This document shows, in pieces, positions 50,204 through 61,900 of a DNA stretch of 64,000 nucleotides. The number at the start of each line of letters is the position of its first letter. Position 1 is the stretch's first letter. The position numbers and the translations under genes are program-made. The stretch is from positions 155,732,532-155,796,531 of the forward strand of contig CAXKWD010000001.1 in NCBI GenBank assembly GCA_964059195.1, given 5' to 3'. This stretch comes from Ectobius pallidus (lineage: Eukaryota > Arthropoda > Insecta > Blattodea > Ectobiidae). The notes below the pieces were generated by a model. The model had not been told where the DNA came from. It was given only the letters and a program-made list of their open reading frames with translations, and made no database searches.

Positions 50204-50625
50204 TAGGAATGGGTCCTCGATACTTTCGATATCTCGATACTCTCGATACTTGCATGGTATCGGCATAGAGCGATACTTTCAGAAAACTCGCTCGGTACCT
50301 CGATACTTTGGTAATTCTGCAATTTAAGGAAATGCGGTATCTCTTTCTGCTTTTAGTAATTTTTTAACAAAAACATGTAAGTTGATTGTTTCAAAAACTA
50401 ATTTTAGTTTTAATGTAGAGTTTAAAAATAATTACAGGTTACTGATTATAATAAATTTTGTCTCATTAAATATGCACACTTAATTAATTTAGTTGGGTTA
50501 ACACAGTTCTCTCAAATTTTAATTTTTAATGTACCGGTACCTACTTATTGAAACTGGAAATGTTGACGGTATCGAGGGAAAAATCATGTATCGGTATCGA
50601 GTATCCAGTATCGAGAAAATCCCTA
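50204..50625. mobile_element. Non-autonomous hAT-type element with CGATA-rich ends, 422 bp
   Basis: The left end TAGGAATGGGTCCTCGATAC and the right end, which reads TAGGGATTTTCTCGATACTG on the minus strand, are imperfect inverted repeats. Multiple TCGATACT/TATCGAG motifs follow on each side. Flanks ATTTTAAC and ATTCTAAA match at six of eight positions. It lies in the first coding intron of the agrin-like gene. Confidence 0.75.
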
Positions 50626-51485
50626 ATTCTAAAATTTTCAATGTTTATCAAACTGGCTCTATTTAATAATCATATGAAGATATTTTTAACTAAAAGAGTG
50701 TTTTCCGTGTGCCGGATACCAAAGTTGGTACCCATGAAGTGGCACAAAAGTTTTAAAGCACTAGTCCTGTAATGTGCAATTTTCACTTCGTCTATAATGT
50801 GTTAGGAGTTCTACTTTTAATTGAAGCTGTCTGGTAAAGAAATTATTACAGTACGCTCACTTACAACAAGGTAAAAAAAATACTTCGATCTGAAGGATGT
50901 CTCAACTATACAGACTCCTAGACAACACATAAAATATAGTGGTATCATAGGACTTTAATACTGCGGTCCAACCTCTATTCCCTTTTTACAACTAGTCGTA
51001 AATCGGAATACGTCATTTTGTAGCTGTAAGCTAAGGGCTTATATTACCACATCTTGATAACGAAGCATTTATAGTCTTAAGCCGAAGAATGTCCATACTG
51101 AGGTAATACAGACAATGCGCCGGAAATTCCACGAACAATATTTGAAAAGTAATATCAGTAGAAGGGTGCTATCTCTTCGGTCATCATAGGATTCCACGAA
51201 GTAGGCCTACATGGCTTTACCATGCATTTTTTTTTTCACATTGAAAATTGAGGTAAGATTAGAGTATAGTAAAATCTGTTTTCTTATGTCATAAGGAGCG
51301 CATTTCAGCAGGTTTCTTTGAAGGACACTCAGAATGTTTTACAAACTTAAAATCATCCTTCCTCTGCTTATATTTCTACAGTTATCATAACCAACTTAAA
51401 CAAGCATAAATTTTGATCTATGTTATTTTTTCTTCTTGAATGCTACAGAAGATTTCTTCACGGGTTACAGCCTAGTCGAAGTCTT

Positions 51486-51577
51486 ATAAAATTCCGAGCT
51501 TTCGGACTCAGGTCCTAGAGAATGGGCTCAGAGCTGGAGTGCGAAAGCTCGGAATTTTGCAATCATTCGTTCCGGCT
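51486..51577. repeat. Hairpin repeat AAAATTCCGAGCTTTCG
   Basis: AAAATTCCGAGCTTTCGGACTC (read as two inverse arms with GAGTGCGAAAGCTCGGAATTTT) spans about 90 bp with a 35-bp loop. The CGAAAGCTCGG word resembles ends I associate with Penelope-like elements, but no coding remnant is present and the link is weak. Confidence 0.5.
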
Positions 51578-52624
51578 GATAACTCGTGACTAATTATCAA
51601 TAAATTCGGAACTCTGGTAATCTTTGTAATGAGTGATGTAATATTTTTTTAATGACAAAGGAGTGTGTATTTCCTTACTCTGAAATTGAAGATACGTAGG
51701 CCTATAGTCAAAGTCTCGTTGCATTTCTGTGTCATGCAGTAGTGTTCACCTCTTGTATTTCGAGCGATACTAGCCCACAAGGCTGTTTTCAATAAGGCGA
51801 CAATCCCGTTTACAATGCAGCATAACTTTGAGCATAACCGCCCTTCTTGAAAAAAATTCGTCCCGTAAGTTTCGTACATTTTCAAAGTGCTGTGCACACT
51901 GACGTAAAGGAATAGCAAGCCTAATGCTTAAACAGATTGTAACTAGAAACTTTGTTCTTTTTAAATCTTCCTATTATGGAATAATTTTATTTCTGGACGA
52001 ATTCTTGTACATAGGCCTCGTGAACACTGGGAACAGAACACAAGGAAGTTCTACTGGAAAACCAAAGTCAAATAATCTTTAATAACAAAATATGATGTGT
52101 TATACTCACATAATTGATATGGGCAATGCAACGTTCTCACATCGCACTCCGATATAGAATAATATGCTGTATTGCAGAGAGAGGATATACGGTTGCTTCT
52201 TCCTCAGGCAAAGATATGTTGTTTGTCACGCAAGATATCAGTCTCACTCTTCAGATAATATTTGTAAAAAATAGATTCAATTAAAAGTATTAGATCTTAG
52301 TGTAAGCAAATGGTCTAAAATATTTAAACAAAAAATCTTTGGAGCCGTTTTAAAGAAAACTGAAAAATTAAATTAAATTGTCTTCATATAAAGATGTAGT
52401 AAAAGAAATGAGGAAAATCTCGCAAATCTTTGTGACACATTCCCAAAAGATATCTAACCAAAATAAGTTATACTATTTTTCTTTCTCAAGATATGTGTTC
52501 AAGACACACAACCCGACACACACACTTTTTTCTGAGAATTATAATATTTGAATTCAGGGACGTCATAACGTGTATTAATCGACATAAAATTTCAAGGTAA
52601 ATTACAATATTTCCTTTACCTATG

Positions 52625-53170
52625 CCGGCCGCGGTAGTCGAGAGGTAGCGTGCCCGTATCTAAAGTCTGGTCGTTCTAAGAAGGAAACCTCAAGTAAACA
52701 AAAACTAGTACACCTGTCTCACTCTAGCACATTATTTGTATGACCTAAGAGTGAGACAGACACATTGGTTTTTGTTTACTTCAGGTTTCCTTCTTAGCTC
52801 GTCTCGGGTATAGATCCGAAGATCGCCGGATCAAACACAGCCGCGGTCGATGGATTTTTCAGGATTTAAAAATTCTGAGTACGGAGTCCTCCGAGAGTAC
52901 TTTAAGCTGGGGGTCCCTGTCGTAGATTACGGCACGTAAAAGAACTCCAAGCCTAAATAAGAGCCTCTGTACAAAATTCCTCGGCCCTTTCAAGTCCATG
53001 TAATACCTTTGTTTCCGGGGGGAGGGTGTAAGGCGATGGGCTTACTACCTGTCACTCTGCCCTCTATCGGGAAATAAGCTAACAAAATTCAAATAGGTAA
53101 CAGTAACCTCCACTTGGAGGCCCTACGCTTCACCATTGCCTGGGACCAATATGAAATATAACATAATATA
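52625..53170 (+). mobile_element. tRNA-derived SINE, family C, carrying an inserted palindromic element
   Basis: Flanked by TTACCTATG (52616-52624 and 53171-53179). The head has a perfect A-box TAGTCGAGAGG. A 122-bp palindromic element (52676-52797) interrupts the head. The body continues with GGTCGATGGATTTTTCAGGA, CTTGGAGGCCCTACG and an AT-rich tail. Without the insert the SINE is 424 bp. The second copy at 63085-63447 lacks the insert. Confidence 0.85.
52676..52797. mobile_element. 122-bp palindromic MITE nested in the SINE
   Basis: Nearly the whole unit is an inverted repeat: CTAAGAAGGAAACCT at the left, AGGTTTCCTTCTTAG at the right, continuing through AAGTAAACAAAAAC and CTGTCTCACTCT for about 50 bp per arm. 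TA at both edges is compatible with a Tc1/mariner-type TA duplication, though the TA may belong to the repeat itself. Confidence 0.85.
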
Positions 53171-53179
53171 TTACCTATG

Positions 53180-54388
53180 AAATGGGTAGAAAAAGTCAAA
53201 ATATTTGCTAACATTATTATTTTGGTTATGTTTAGTGTTGGCATGAGAGCTGAGCTTCTTTATAGGGAAATTTCTTAGAGATGGTGGTTAATGAGGGAAT
53301 GAAATGCTATTTTGGTTTCAATACGAAGTTTGGAATATAGGTCCACTGCTTAACGTAGGCAAACAAAAACAGAAATATTTAAAGATTCAGTCTGCCACAA
53401 TATTCCTTTAGATTCCTTCGATCCCATGTGTAACACATGTGGTGAAACGCAAGGTGCAAGTATCAAACACAGCGAGAAAGAAAGAAATCCAACCAAGAGA
53501 TTGTGGTGACGCTAACGCGTGGGAAGGGTTGCCGCACATCAAGGAGTTACAGAACACATGTCTGGCGTTCCCTCAGTCCCCTGACACTTCCGCAACCCTC
53601 ATGCCATACGTGTTGTGTGGTCAGCAGAAACTGTCAACTACATACCATGGTCACTGCAATCAGAAACGGCTAAAGATCGAAACATTATGGAGCAGTATAT
53701 TTGTTAACTGTAAGGACTATTTATCTGTGGCACATTACATCGTATATTGTATGGATTATTATTAATAAATTCATATTAATTAAATTCATAATAAATCATA
53801 GCCCTGCATAAATTGTTTTATGCAACAAAAATAAAATGATATTTGTACTCAGCTGATCAATTAAGGTATTTGTTGAAATAACTGTAAGATTAACTTTATA
53901 ACCAGGAGACATATTTTTGCTTGAAACTATTTAAATAATGAATATGTTGTATTTTAACCATAATCTCGTTGTACTAAAAATATAGATTTATAACAAGGAG
54001 GGATTCGTATGTAGTCATTGAAAATACTGTATTTTGTTATGCGTGATAAAATTTATAAAACAGAGAAAAACTAACGATTTCATGAATCATCGATTTTGCA
54101 CTTAAAGGAGTGCCTCAAATATCCCCTTAACATGGGATGACTGTGTTATTGCGGATAGTATTGTTATTTCAATGACTCCACGATATTCAAAGAATTAATT
54201 GAAGGCTTTTGCGATGCTAAGAACGGATCGGAACGTAAACAAAAAAAGTTTCTTTCGTACAATAGGCCTACTCCTTCTTAGAACGTTTGGATTAGATTTC
54301 GATGCGGAAATACATTACTTCAAAAGAGTAAACACGTTCTATAAATGAGCCTAATGCTCTACCATTTGGATTTTGGACGATATTGGGC
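53180..54388. other. Intronic DNA with an unassigned 108-codon frame
   Basis: A plus-strand frame at 53439-53765 opens with GTG, contains six Cys and no domain I recognise, and runs opposite to the agrin-like gene. With no ATG start or splice context it is left unassigned. Confidence 0.4.
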
Positions 54389-54403
54389 AACAATGTTATT
54401 ATA

Positions 54404-54673
54404 AAACTAAAGTCCATGGCGCTACATCCCTTTGAGGAATTAGGCCTGCCTTCCGACAGCTGCGTCATCTACCAAAGGCAGATGGCAGAATTGGGGGCAT
54501 ATGGTCAGCATGTCGACTTTCACGACACTTCTTTATCAAGTAGCTCCTAAATTTGTATCACGAGGCTGAGTGCATCTCGTTCCATATCTCCTTACCCAAG
54601 AAAAAACCGAGGAGGTACCGGGAATCGAATCCAGACCCGCAGATCCGTAGTTACCGCTAGATCACGCAGGCTG
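54404..54673 (-). mobile_element. tRNA-derived SINE, family A, full-length decayed copy
   Basis: Read on the minus strand it has an A-box-like TGATCTAGCGG and a B-box-like GATTCGATTCCC in its first 70 bases. The body that follows matches the copy at 48988-49295, including the GGATGTAGCGCCATGG tail. Flanks AACAATGTTATTATA and AACATGCTTTTATA look like a decayed target duplication. Confidence 0.85.
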
Positions 54674-54955
54674 AACATGCTTTTATAATAAGTCCAAAAT
54701 TCGCATGTAGATTGTACCATTTTAAAACATCTTGAAGAAAATTTATCTGTATTACACCAATGTTCTATACTTTGAATCCTCTATCAAAACTATTTGCAGC
54801 CTATAGTGACCAATGACGAGTTATACGAAACTTATTTTTCTTTATTTAATGTATGCGTTACTTTGGTTTATTGTTTATCTCATGACAAACGTAGGCTAGA
54901 CTCGACCTCCGGACTCGAACACACTGATTCATTCACAATGACTCTGAAGTTCCTA

Positions 54956-54957
<2 letters not shown>

Positions 54958-55003
<46 letters not shown>

Positions 55004-55016
55004 CATATATATATTA
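54958..55016. repeat. (TA)n microsatellite with CATA interruption
   Basis: About 20 TA units, then ATACATACATATATATAT. Confidence 0.95.
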
Positions 55017-55844
55017 GTATACATATATAATTTATATATATTGAAAGCCTCTACACACTTTCGTGTAACGAGTAACACTGTTGTCACGAGAAGGATCTAT
55101 GGTCTGTATTTTAACACGAACAATTTCATACCTCGACGTTATGAAATCTGAAGGTCCCACAGGCATCGGTTTCTGGTATCGATCAGATATTAGGCACGAA
55201 TGCCACGAGGGCAGTCGTGGACATACAATATTCAAGCCTAAAAATATAATCTGTTGAAAACCGGCGGTTGATTCCAACTATAATTTTCTAATACCGAAAG
55301 CCTGGCAATAAGTAAATTACATAAAACAAAAATCGACAATAGTTAACCAGATGTCTTAAAAGAGGAATTTATGATACAACAAAAAAGTACATGGAGTAAT
55401 GTGGAAGAACAAATTAAAAGACAGTTCTCATGCTTTATGTAAGAGAAGACACTCAGATTTGCAACAAATTTAATTTAGTGCTAATAAGCTAAGGTTAAAT
55501 AACTCATTAAATATGAGCCAGGGGTTAAGCAGGTAAACTCTGAATACGTGCTGATGCTGACAGTTGACTAGCGCCTCCAGGGCAGCATGCGGGCTGACTT
55601 CTGACCCGGAATGTCGGACCTTTCCCAACCGGGAGATTACCAGGACAAGGAGAAGGATAGTTAATTATTAATAATAAAGAAAATGCCGCTTTACATACTG
55701 TGGGATAATGAGAAATGTTGTGCGGTTTTGTGGTTAACTAACAGAATACCAGTATAAAAGCTTTGTAACGCAATTCGAAACGTTTAATGGATTTTCTGTA
55801 CATAAAATAAAAAATAAAAGATATGAAAAGAAAAAAATAGCATG

Positions 55845-56230
55845 AATTATGCGATACACATAAGCAAATAAGAAATAGAGAGATATGAAAGAAGAGTGAG
55901 AGAAAAAGAAGAGATCGAAAGCGAAAGAGAAATCCAGACAAAAAGATAGAGAGAGAAAAATGAGAAACCCGCAAGGAAAAAGCAAGAAGAGAAATGAGAA
56001 AGAAGAGAGAATGAGAAAGAAGAGAGAATGAGAAGGGGAAAGGAAGAAAACAAAGAGTGAAGAGAAACAAGGGAGATAAAAGAGACGGAAGATGATAGAA
56101 TACAAGGAGAATGAGAGAGAATTCAGAGATAGGGAAACAGAGAGGTAGAAAACGGAGAGACAGAAGAATATGAGAGAAGAGAAAATAGGTAACAATGAAG
56201 AAAAGATATTGAGTGTAGAAAGGTAGATAT
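55845..56230. repeat. Polypurine (GA-rich) tract, about 385 bp, on plus
   Basis: GAGAGA/AAGAAG-rich sequence includes a direct duplication of GAGAATGAGAAAGAAGA near 56000-56030. Minus-strand frames up to 181 codons across it are Leu/Ser/Phe-rich and result from strand bias. It lies in the first coding intron of the agrin-like gene. Confidence 0.88.
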
Positions 56231-56257
56231 ACAGAATGGAAGTAATATAACTATAGG

Positions 56258-56590
56258 CCTGCAGAATGAAGAGGGACAATAGACAACATTAAAATAAATA
56301 TAAAACTTATACTTCATTTTGTGATTAAGTCTATGGTTAGTGAAAAGATTAATATTCTCTGCAGAATGGCAAAAGCTCATGGCCAGGTCATGGAAATGAC
56401 CTATTACCAATATAAAAACAAATTCATTACGTGAAGGACACTTGCCTTGACGACATATTGCATGTTGTATGTGGTCCACGTATTTGTATTGTACTTAATT
56501 TCTATTAAAACTACCAACTTTATTGGAAAACCTCAAAGGAAAAGTTTATTCCTTTATTTTTCCTCTGCTGATGTGAAAACAGCAAGTTAC
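56258..56590. repeat. Diverged dispersed repeat, copy 2
   Basis: It is aligned in the same orientation with 14200-14500: ATTAAGTCTATGGTTAG, GCAGAATGGCAA, CCTTGACGACAT, GTCCACGTATTT, CTGCTGATGTGAAAA. It follows directly on the polypurine tract. Confidence 0.65.
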
Positions 56591-56865
56591 AGACAATATT
56601 TGTCAAGTTATCACTGTTTTTTACTTTTTTCTGGAGAAATGATAATTAGGGATAGGCCTAATGGGATTTGAATTTTTAACTGTCCCTACAAGCTATATTA
56701 TTTCCATTCTAAGGAAAGAAGATACATAACCCCCAAAAAAGAGAGAAATAGAACGAAAGGACAATTAGAAGAATAGGCCTGCTTAAGAGACGAAGACATT
56801 AAGACGCTAGGAAGAGCTTTCTTAAGGCTTGTTTATGTATGTATTTATTTATAAATTTACCGTAG

Positions 56866-56923
56866 GGTAGTCAGTTGGATGAAGATTCTCCTACAAATCA
56901 GATGATCCAAGTTCGATCTTCAA
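56866..56923 (+). repeat. tRNA-like fragment
   Basis: GGTAGTCAGTTGGATGAAGA and CCAAGTTCGATCTTC are placed like A- and B-boxes, followed by a TA repeat that could be the SINE tail. Confidence 0.4.
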
Positions 56924-56925
56924 TA

Positions 56926-56927
<2 letters not shown>

Positions 56928-56960
<33 letters not shown>
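56928..56960. repeat. (TA)n microsatellite
   Basis: ATATATACATATATATATAT-type run, followed by a T9 tract. It abuts the tRNA-like sequence at 56866-56923. Confidence 0.9.
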
Positions 56961-56967
<7 letters not shown>

Positions 56968-57991
56968 CAATTGGTCTAATCCTTTTAGTGACAATATCGC
57001 CGGGGGCTCGACATAACCTCTAATGCAAAGAGAATCAGGAGCATCCTAGATATAAAAGTGACCGGTTGTTAGGTCTCATAATTTACAAGATTTATGTGTC
57101 AGTTTTCTAAAAATCCAGCAGTCTCATCCTCCAGGAACAGGGCCCTAAGGGTCTCTGAGAGTTGTTTAATGAGAGTTGCTGTACTGTATATTACTATTTA
57201 TTACTATGAATTAACTAAACCTGCCATCTTGCGATATTCTTAAACGAGATCCTGACCTATGTAAATCAATTGTCCATTCCGAAGTTTATTGTTTTAGGAA
57301 ATATTCTTGTTATTTCTGTGTTAATATTTATTATTAAAAGAGAAAGTCGTGCAAGAAAATGAAGAATACACAACAGGATCATAACAAGCATGCATAGCAT
57401 AGCATCAGATAACTACTTCTCGTGCAGCATAGCATAATATAGTATTACTCTGTGTAACTGATATGTATTCACTCAGTATCTGATGAATGATTACATTCTG
57501 TAGGTTATGTGATAAAAATCAGAACACGCGACGTATAATACAGAATGACATTCACCCTACTTTGTCTGGAATAGAGCCACTGAGGGTGTGTCCAACATCA
57601 CAAAAGTTACATGGAAATCCAGAGTACCTATGAAAACACCGGACAACCATACCCAGTGACAGAAAGACAGTCGTATGGCAAAAGATACATGACAGATTAA
57701 TAATTTTTGTAAGTGCTGAATGAAATATATACTTTTCACCCCCTATTTATGAGTTTTTTTATAAACCTTTCACTAATATCGTCTTTAATTAACATAATTT
57801 CTTGAAACCTTGATGAAATCTTTGTTTCTGAAATGGGAGAATAACTGTACATTTGGAAGCCTACAACAGTGACGGAGAAAATTTAATTAAAAATGTTGAC
57901 ATAACAGTATCACAAAATTATGCAATGCTATTGTAGCACAGCTTACTAAACTTTTGGAACACATAATTATCATCGGAGACTAAGTTTTACC

Positions 57992-58138
57992 GGCTGCAAA
58001 AGTTAAAGGTATATATTGGAGGAGGTATGGAAAACGTCAGCCAATGAAACAGCTAAACTGCAAAATGCGAAGTAGTGTAACAACGTCTGCTCCTCTAATT
58101 GGGTATTACCCCTATGCCTTTAACTTTCGCGAGCAGCC
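57992..58138. mobile_element. Small foldback element, about 147 bp
   Basis: The left arm GGCTGCAAAAGTTAAAGGTA and the right arm TGCCTTTAACTTTCGCGAGC with AGCC are inverse copies, with a 4-base insertion in the right arm. TA stands near both edges. Possible Tc1/mariner-type MITE. Confidence 0.55.
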
Positions 58139-58162
58139 TAGATGCATGGTTGCTATAAGGTA

Positions 58163-58256
58163 GACGTGGTAGCTGAGTGGTCTTGGAGTCTGCATCTAAG
58201 CAGGAAACCCGAGTACCAATCACCCTTGGAGAGTTGGATTCAGATCGCAATACATA
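58163..58256 (+). repeat. tRNA-Ser-like sequence
   Basis: GACGTGGTAGCTGAGTGGTC resembles a Ser-tRNA D-arm. CTGC-ATCTAA-GCAG forms an anticodon-like hairpin and GTTGGATTCAGATC a degenerate T-arm. Likely a tRNA-derived SINE head, since the acceptor ends do not pair. Confidence 0.45.
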
Positions 58257-58774
58257 AGTTAAAGATAACTTAAAGTTAAAGTTAATGAACCATTAAATGA
58301 ACATCTACTGTAAATAACTTTGAACTTTCTCAGTAAAAGTTACAATAAAAATACCTGTTTTGCTGTATTTATTTTGAATCTGCTTTTCGGTATATTCACA
58401 CCATCTTGAGAACAATTTCTTTCTGTTCTTTAAGTATTTAACAAAAATAAATTTAAATCCCTTGAATTTCATTTTAAAACAATGACGTTACAAGGTTTAT
58501 CTAATAAATTTTCAACAAGAAAAGATCTCTTGAAGATGATTTATATAGGAATATAGGCCTAAGCCAGAAATCTCAAGATCTAAGTCAAATCTTTTGAAAG
58601 TTTTCGTAAAAACAAGTAGGCCTACCCTAATTTACTTTTAAGTTTTAATATTACTTGTCACATAAAAATTGCATTTATAAACAATCTATGAAATCAAGGT
58701 CAAAATAACCCCTAAATGTTGGACACAGCCTTAGTATGAATAGACACAATGAGTGATATCTTTTTAACACTCAC

Positions 58775-58979
58775 CCTTGCTGGACGTATGGAGAATTTCA
58801 GAGACTTTGCCCGTGAACACAAAGTCCGACTCGCGGATCTTGTTCTCTATGTCACTAAAACTATGGTCGTCACTTAGCACATTTTCGCACGGAGGTATTG
58901 TCACATGTCGTCGTCGGTAACTGAATTGAGCTTGCGTGGAGAACACCACCGCGAGCATCAACAGCCCCGCGGCCCACAT
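58775..58979 (-). CDS. agrn: First coding exon of an agrin-like gene (signal peptide and start of NtA domain)
   Basis: Reading the minus strand from the ATG at 58979 gives 68 codons plus one base, ending at AAGG|GTGAGT, a strong splice donor, so the intron is phase 1. Residues 1-17 form a signal peptide (Trp-Ala-Ala start, hydrophobic core Leu-Leu-Met-Leu-Ala-Val-Val-Phe, Ala-type cleavage site STQA|QF). Then come a basic stretch, a single Cys at residue 32, and ESDFVFTGKVSEIL (residues 50-63), which resembles the opening strand of the N-terminal agrin (NtA) domain. In vertebrates NtA binds the laminin coiled coil and anchors the proteoglycan in basement membrane; that role here is inferred. 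An AG at minus-strand TTGATTCAG lies 11 bases before the ATG, so an upstream 5'UTR exon is possible. The exon at 48454-48705 continues it in frame. An unrelated secreted protein with an OB-fold is the main alternative. Confidence 0.68.
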
Positions 58980-61900
58980 GCTGATTGTTTCTGAATCAAT
59001 ATAAGCACTATTATTACAAAATACAATGTTAACCTAATTTTTAGTTTATATGTTATTTATTAGTTATTCTTAATGGTTTTATTAATATTTTAGGCGATTG
59101 TTGTTAATGTTTAAAACATTTTTACTGATTTATTAAAATCTTTTACCTAGAAGTGATGTGTTACTTCTTACTTTATTTAAATTATTAAAATCCGTTTTAT
59201 TTTCAATTATTTAAACCCAGTTTATGTTCTGATAATAACAATAAGAAATATATTTCAAAATTATTTAAGAAATTCTGTTTTTCGGGGAATTTCTACTTTT
59301 TTTTCGGGATTTCAGATTCAGATTTTATCTAAAGACATTCTAAGCTAAACGGATGCCAAAAGTACAGTAATACGGATTTTTTCACTGGCCTCTTAGAAAC
59401 ACATGACTTGAGTTAGCATCTTATTCTGATATACTTTGAACTTGGGTTCATATAGAAGAAAGATCGCGTGAAGACATTGAATTTTTAGTCGAGGTTTCGA
59501 TTTCCGACTTAAAGATATAATCCACATTTGATTGCTCCATCTGGTGGAGTTACAGAGCTCTCTAGAAAAGGTTAAATATTGAATATATATGGTCACAAAA
59601 GAGTATAACTTTACAGATGTGAATAATATCCTTATGGCTTAACATTATTATTCCAAATGTACCAGAACTTTAATGGCCTTACACTCGAAGTAGTATATAA
59701 ACCATGGAATATAGACCTTCTGCGTTCTCCTAACTAAATGCCCTATTAGGGTTTATCGTTGGCAAAACACAAAACGGAAAGGCTAATCGAGAAGGCAAAA
59801 AATCTCACTGACAGAACTAGACAAAACACCGATGTCTTCAGTTTACGAACTCAAGTCAAGAAGCAACAGAGCTAATAGATTAGATTTGGAATATCGGGAA
59901 GATCTAAGGGAAATCGTCCGCGTCTATGTAAATTTCTATCACTTTTCTCCATCTAGATAGCTTTCGCATGGACAACTCAATGAAAAGAGTGAAGTTTTAT
60001 GGGATACGTTAACATAGGAACTGTTATTCCTTTACATACAGAAACATGTGCCTCTCATTGAAATTCCTGCCTGCTGGATTGTATGGAAATCCTGACTCGG
60101 CCGCATGTTATCTTAACTCGAAGGCCGGGAGTTAACAGTATAACTGGTCCAGAGTGAATGTTAAGAAAATAAGCGCACAGCATTATGGGTAGCGAGATAA
60201 CGAGCAATTAACCAAACACTTTCACACTAGCTGTGTTTAACTTGGCTCGTTGCTTCGTCACCTCGACAGATAATATCAAAACACGATATGTTTACATTAT
60301 ACGTGTTTCTGCAGGATTATGAAAGCTAAATAATTATTTACGGTTTAAACTGAAAAAAGTATGAGAAAACTTTTGATGCGAAAATAATTGATAAAATATG
60401 GCTTTTAAACACAGACATGACAAACGCCAGGGATAAAATTTCCAACATTTTATAAGGTACTGGTTTGGATAAACCTACAAGCTCTAAAATGATCTTGTCT
60501 ACTCTGTGAAATCATCTACGCCTATATGGAACAACATCTATACATAGCAACCTGAAAATGACTAAGATTAACTCTTTCAGCGCTGAATTTATATTAATAT
60601 AAGCAATCATCAAGTGATGTCAGCAGGTTTATAAGTCTGAAATCAAAATAAAATTTTAAGGGATAGGTGGTTTTCATAAATGGCAATCCTAACACCTGAA
60701 TAAAATTCCTCGCAATTTAATATAACGCATTATACCTCTGCTTTCATATAATTTTTGCAGCGACGAATATATACGTCAGTAGCAGAAAGAGGGTTAATCA
60801 ATAGTCCTTACTGTATTTACCTAAAGGTTCATCAATAGTCCCTACTGAATCCTTATAAAGCAATAGTTTTTTTCAAATTGATTTATCAAACTCAAATCTA
60901 AATGCACGTAAACTTAAGTAGTTAACTTAAGTAAGAGTGGTTTTCAACATACAACCTTTTGACAGAAGTTAGTTCACATATGTTTTTAAGTCAATGACCA
61001 CAAAACTCATTTTCAGTGGAAACTTGACATACGACCTTCTGGCAGTTAAGCGATGATATAGGGTAATAGTAATTTTTGAACAAGCATAATTCTAATTTTA
61101 AAAACCTTGCAAACCAGTTATTTTATTTGGGAACCGAAACCATAATGGTATCAGTAGAGCAATGTTGCCTACTATTTGAAACCAAATCCTTTTAATAAAA
61201 AATAAAGAGTTCAAAAGGACTAATAGAAATTCCATGAAAGGGTTTCACCGTTAAATCTTAAAGTTATTTGATAGAAAAGAGGTCTGACATCTGTTGGACA
61301 TCCCTTGAACCTGTTGCGTGCTTGCTCTGCCGGTCTCGTTTCACAATTCAGAAGCTATCATACATTAATTATCTGAATCACCGTACGCTTCTGACGTAGC
61401 TTAAAAAAGAGAACAAATAGCATACGCTAAGCACACGCACAAACATATCTGTCAACCCTATCCTTACCTCAGGAGACAAGCGTATAATTGTATGATAAAT
61501 GATTCCGCATAAGAAGCATATACAAAATTTCTTTGACATCTTAATAAGTGGAGAATTTTTGTCCCAGTAACCTAACTCAATCGACGCAAGATTTATTATT
61601 TCCGGGCACCTGAAGATTTATAAAATCGGTTAACATGTTCCCGGTATATCCTCGTTTCACAGTAATAATGTTCTGAGACGATATAGAAATAAATTAGGTG
61701 GTTATAAGCACTCAGACAAACAGATAAATATTAGAACACTAAGAGAAATACAGTATAAAAACAATAAAATTTGAACTAAACTAACTTCCGAAAAATCACA
61801 GTAGATTGCTAAGTTATAATTATACTTTCGTCTGTCGACTCTGAAGATAGCGGGATTGGGGGGTTAAAAGGTCGCCTGATTCTACACACGTAGTCTACAA

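Larger units (their letters stand above)
49311..52615. other. Intronic DNA, no exon seen outside listed elements
   Basis: Small frames on both strands (for example 49354-49632 and 51649-51918, minus) show no family resemblance and no convincing flanking splice sites. Confidence 0.5.
48706..58774 (-). other. First coding intron of the agrin-like gene, about 10 kb
   Basis: The interval lies between the donor GTGAGT at 58774 and the acceptor CAG at 48706, and it is phase 1. It contains two tRNA-derived SINEs, one with a small palindromic insert, a third SINE, a hAT element with CGATA-type ends, a polypurine tract, TA repeats and several tRNA-like pieces, all listed separately. No other coding exon was recognised on either strand. 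Its existence rests on the two exons being parts of one NtA domain. Confidence 0.6.

Noticed and set aside
53439..53765. 108-codon plus-strand frame with several Cys
   Set aside because: It opens with GTG, has no recognisable family, lies in an intron on the opposite strand and lacks splice support.
55734..56279. 181-codon minus-strand frame rich in Leu, Ser and Phe
   Set aside because: It is the translation of a GA-rich polypurine tract; overlapping frames of the same makeup exist in other registers, and no domain is visible.
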